Source of the DNA: Mycoplasmatota bacterium
GTDB lineage: Bacteria; Bacillota_I; Bacilli_A; Izemoplasmatales; Izemoplasmataceae
Assembly: GCA_022712785.1 (NCBI GenBank)
Contig: JAFLJX010000002.1
Location: forward strand, 1 to 6,143
Direction of reading: 5' to 3'
Length of the DNA: 6,143 bases
This document shows positions 5,012 through 6,143 of this stretch, one piece after another. The notes beneath the pieces were generated by a model. It was not told where the DNA came from. It was given only the letters and a program-made list of their open reading frames with translations, and made no database searches. The position numbers and the translations under genes were made by a program. Position 1 is the first letter of the stretch; each line of letters starts with the position of its first letter.

Positions 5012-6143
5012 ATGAAAAAGTCAATAATTATAATATTATCAATCTATTTTTTACAAGGTGTAATTCATAATTTAGGTCATCCTGTAACCCCATCCTTAGT
5101 TAAAGAATTAGGTATTGAAGATTATATGGTCGGTATCTTTTTTGCTACTATGAGTTTTGGGTTAATGCTTGGTGGGCCTTTATGGGGGTCACTCGGTGAT
5201 CAAGGTAATAAAAGAAAATATATAGTATTCGGATTACTAGTTTATGGATTTGGACAATACATGTTTGGGAATGTTGGAAATGTTTATTGGATGGTATTCT
5301 TTAGATTCGTTTCAGGATTTGGTGTAGCTGCGAGTTCTGCATTGCTTATAAGTATTCTGATTTGTGAATCCGAAACTAAAAATCGAACGAAACATATTGC
5401 TTGGAGTGTAGCTGCATTCACTATAGGTAGTAGCCTTGGTTACTTCATAGGCGGAACATTAGGAGAAAACAAATTCTTCACAGATGTTCTTGGATCAAAC
5501 GTTTATGGAAACATATTCTTAATTCAAGGTATTACAAATACTTTATTAGCTGGATATGTTTATATTTCATTAAGAAAGATAAATACTTTAGGTGTTATTG
5601 ATTTAAATAAAAAACCTAATATATTCCAAGGTTTTAAAGATATAAGAGTACTGGATAAAACATTAGTAATATTCTTGATGTCTTTAACATTCATTTCAAT
5701 AGGAATGATTAATGTAAGTAAGTTTATAGATGTTTTCTTAATAGATCAAGGATATACAACTAGTGAATTAGGAACTTTTGTGGGTGTCACAGGAATTGTA
5801 TCACTAATTGCTAGTGTAGTTGTTGTTCCTCTTGTTGCTAAATTTAAAAGAGATATGACAATAATGATTTATATACAAGTATTAAGTGCAATAATAGTTT
5901 ACTTTGTTTTTAGAAGTAATGAAATTATGCTAATTCTTTATTCAGTATTTATGATTTACGTTATTTTTAAAGCGGTGTATGGACCACTTGAACAAAATTA
6001 CATATCAAGTCATGCGTCAAACGGTAAATATGGAACAATTATGGGTGTTAGACAATCGTTTTTTGCAATTGGATTTGTAATTGGACCATTAATTGGAGGA
6101 TTCTTATATAATATCAATCCAATTTGTGTTTTTGATTTTAGTG
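5012..6143 (+). CDS. Major facilitator superfamily transporter, C-terminus beyond the window
   Basis: An open frame of 377 complete codons runs off the right edge without a stop. The product is strongly hydrophobic, with about 11 membrane helices visible out of the usual 12. MFS motif A is clear in the loop between helices 2 and 3: GGPLWGSLGDQGNKRK (54-69), with Asp63 and the basic KRK cluster. The first helix carries two histidines in GVIHNLGHPVTPSL (16-29), and the second half ends with GTIMGVRQSFFAIGFVIGPLIGG, a typical MFS signature of the C-terminal bundle. The family couples solute movement to an ion gradient; single-gene members like this are often drug or metabolite exporters, but nothing here defines a substrate or direction. 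The ATG at 5012 has no good Shine-Dalgarno at normal spacing: AAAGGAG (4982-4988) is 23 bases away, and only AGAGAAAG (4994-5001) is close. No in-frame ATG, GTG or TTG lies between. It is preceded by a terminator, so it is a separate unit. Confidence 0.85.
   Translation, partial: MKKSIIIILSIYFLQGVIHNLGHPVTPSLVKELGIEDYMVGIFFATMSFGLMLGGPLWGSLGDQGNKRKYIVFGLLVYGFGQYMFGNVGNVYWMVFFRFVSGFGVAASSALLISILICESETKNRTKHIAWSVAAFTIGSSLGYFIGGTLGENKFFTDVLGSNVYGNIFLIQGITNTLLAGYVYISLRKINTLGVIDLNKKPNIFQGFKDIRVLDKTLVIFLMSLTFISIGMINVSKFIDVFLIDQGYTTSELGTFVGVTGIVSLIASVVVVPLVAKFKRDMTIMIYIQVLSAIIVYFVFRSNEIMLILYSVFMIYVIFKAVYGPLEQNYISSHASNGKYGTIMGVRQSFFAIGFVIGPLIGGFLYNINPICVFDFS

Noticed and set aside
5002..5015. Tiny leader ORFs (for example GTG-TTT-ATA-TGA overlapping the MFS ATG)
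   Set aside because: They are three to about twenty codons, lack their own ribosome site and have no recognisable product; not distinguishable from chance.
921..6143. Mollicute-type code with TGA read as tryptophan
   Set aside because: Tryptophan is encoded by TGG throughout and no in-frame TGA interrupts any of the genes, so the standard code explains everything.
1..6143. CRISPR array, insertion sequence, tRNA or rRNA genes, phage attachment site
   Set aside because: No regularly spaced repeats, transposase-like frames, terminal inverted repeats, tRNA-like cloverleaf or rRNA segments were seen on either strand; nearly all the sequence is taken up by ordinary genes.

Overview
The window is AT-rich (by eye about 30% G+C), tightly packed bacterial DNA. 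It carries strong Shine-Dalgarno sites, short intergenic gaps, U-tailed intrinsic terminators and a Gram-positive-style lipoprotein. Its gene content (CvfB-type S1 protein, YeeI-type YebC protein, CmpB-family membrane protein, membrane pyrophosphatase) points to a low-G+C Firmicute or a walled relative of the Mollicutes, for example Haloplasma, Izemoplasma or Acholeplasma-like lineages. Every gene reads with TGG tryptophan and without in-frame TGA, so the standard code applies and a Mycoplasma/Spiroplasma source is unlikely. The lineage is an inference.

Layout. On the minus strand, the window opens inside the first codons of a membrane-bound pyrophosphatase gene (hppA-like, 1-179). Upstream of it on the same strand is a 168-residue integral membrane protein of the CmpB/PF06541 family (287-793). 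A divergent intergenic region (794-920) separates these from a plus-strand series: a CvfB-like S1/winged-helix RNA-binding protein (921-1781), then a YebC/TACO1 protein of the short YeeI/YeeN subgroup (1833-2552) ending in a clear terminator. A three-gene polar-amino-acid-type ABC importer follows: lipoprotein receptor (2642-3457), permease (3450-4205) and ATPase (4196-4918). Its genes overlap by 8 and 10 bases and it ends in a second clear terminator. The window closes inside a major facilitator superfamily transporter gene (5012 to the edge).

How the genes work together. The importer is one transcription unit: a surface-anchored receptor delivers ligand to a permease energised by the ATPase. 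cvfB and yebC both concern RNA or translation, and yebC appears to have its own promoter embedded in the end of cvfB. Candidate sigma-A-type promoters can be placed in front of most transcription units, and three share the unusual -35 hexamer TTGTTT with a 17-base spacer.

I see no previously undescribed multi-gene system. The points most worth checking are divergence at ligand-contact positions of the receptor together with degenerate signature motifs in its permease, an inverted repeat surrounding the likely cvfB -10 element, and the poorly placed ribosome binding site of the MFS gene. No RNA genes, CRISPR arrays, insertion sequences or attachment sites were found. No gene-free stretch exceeds 300 bases.
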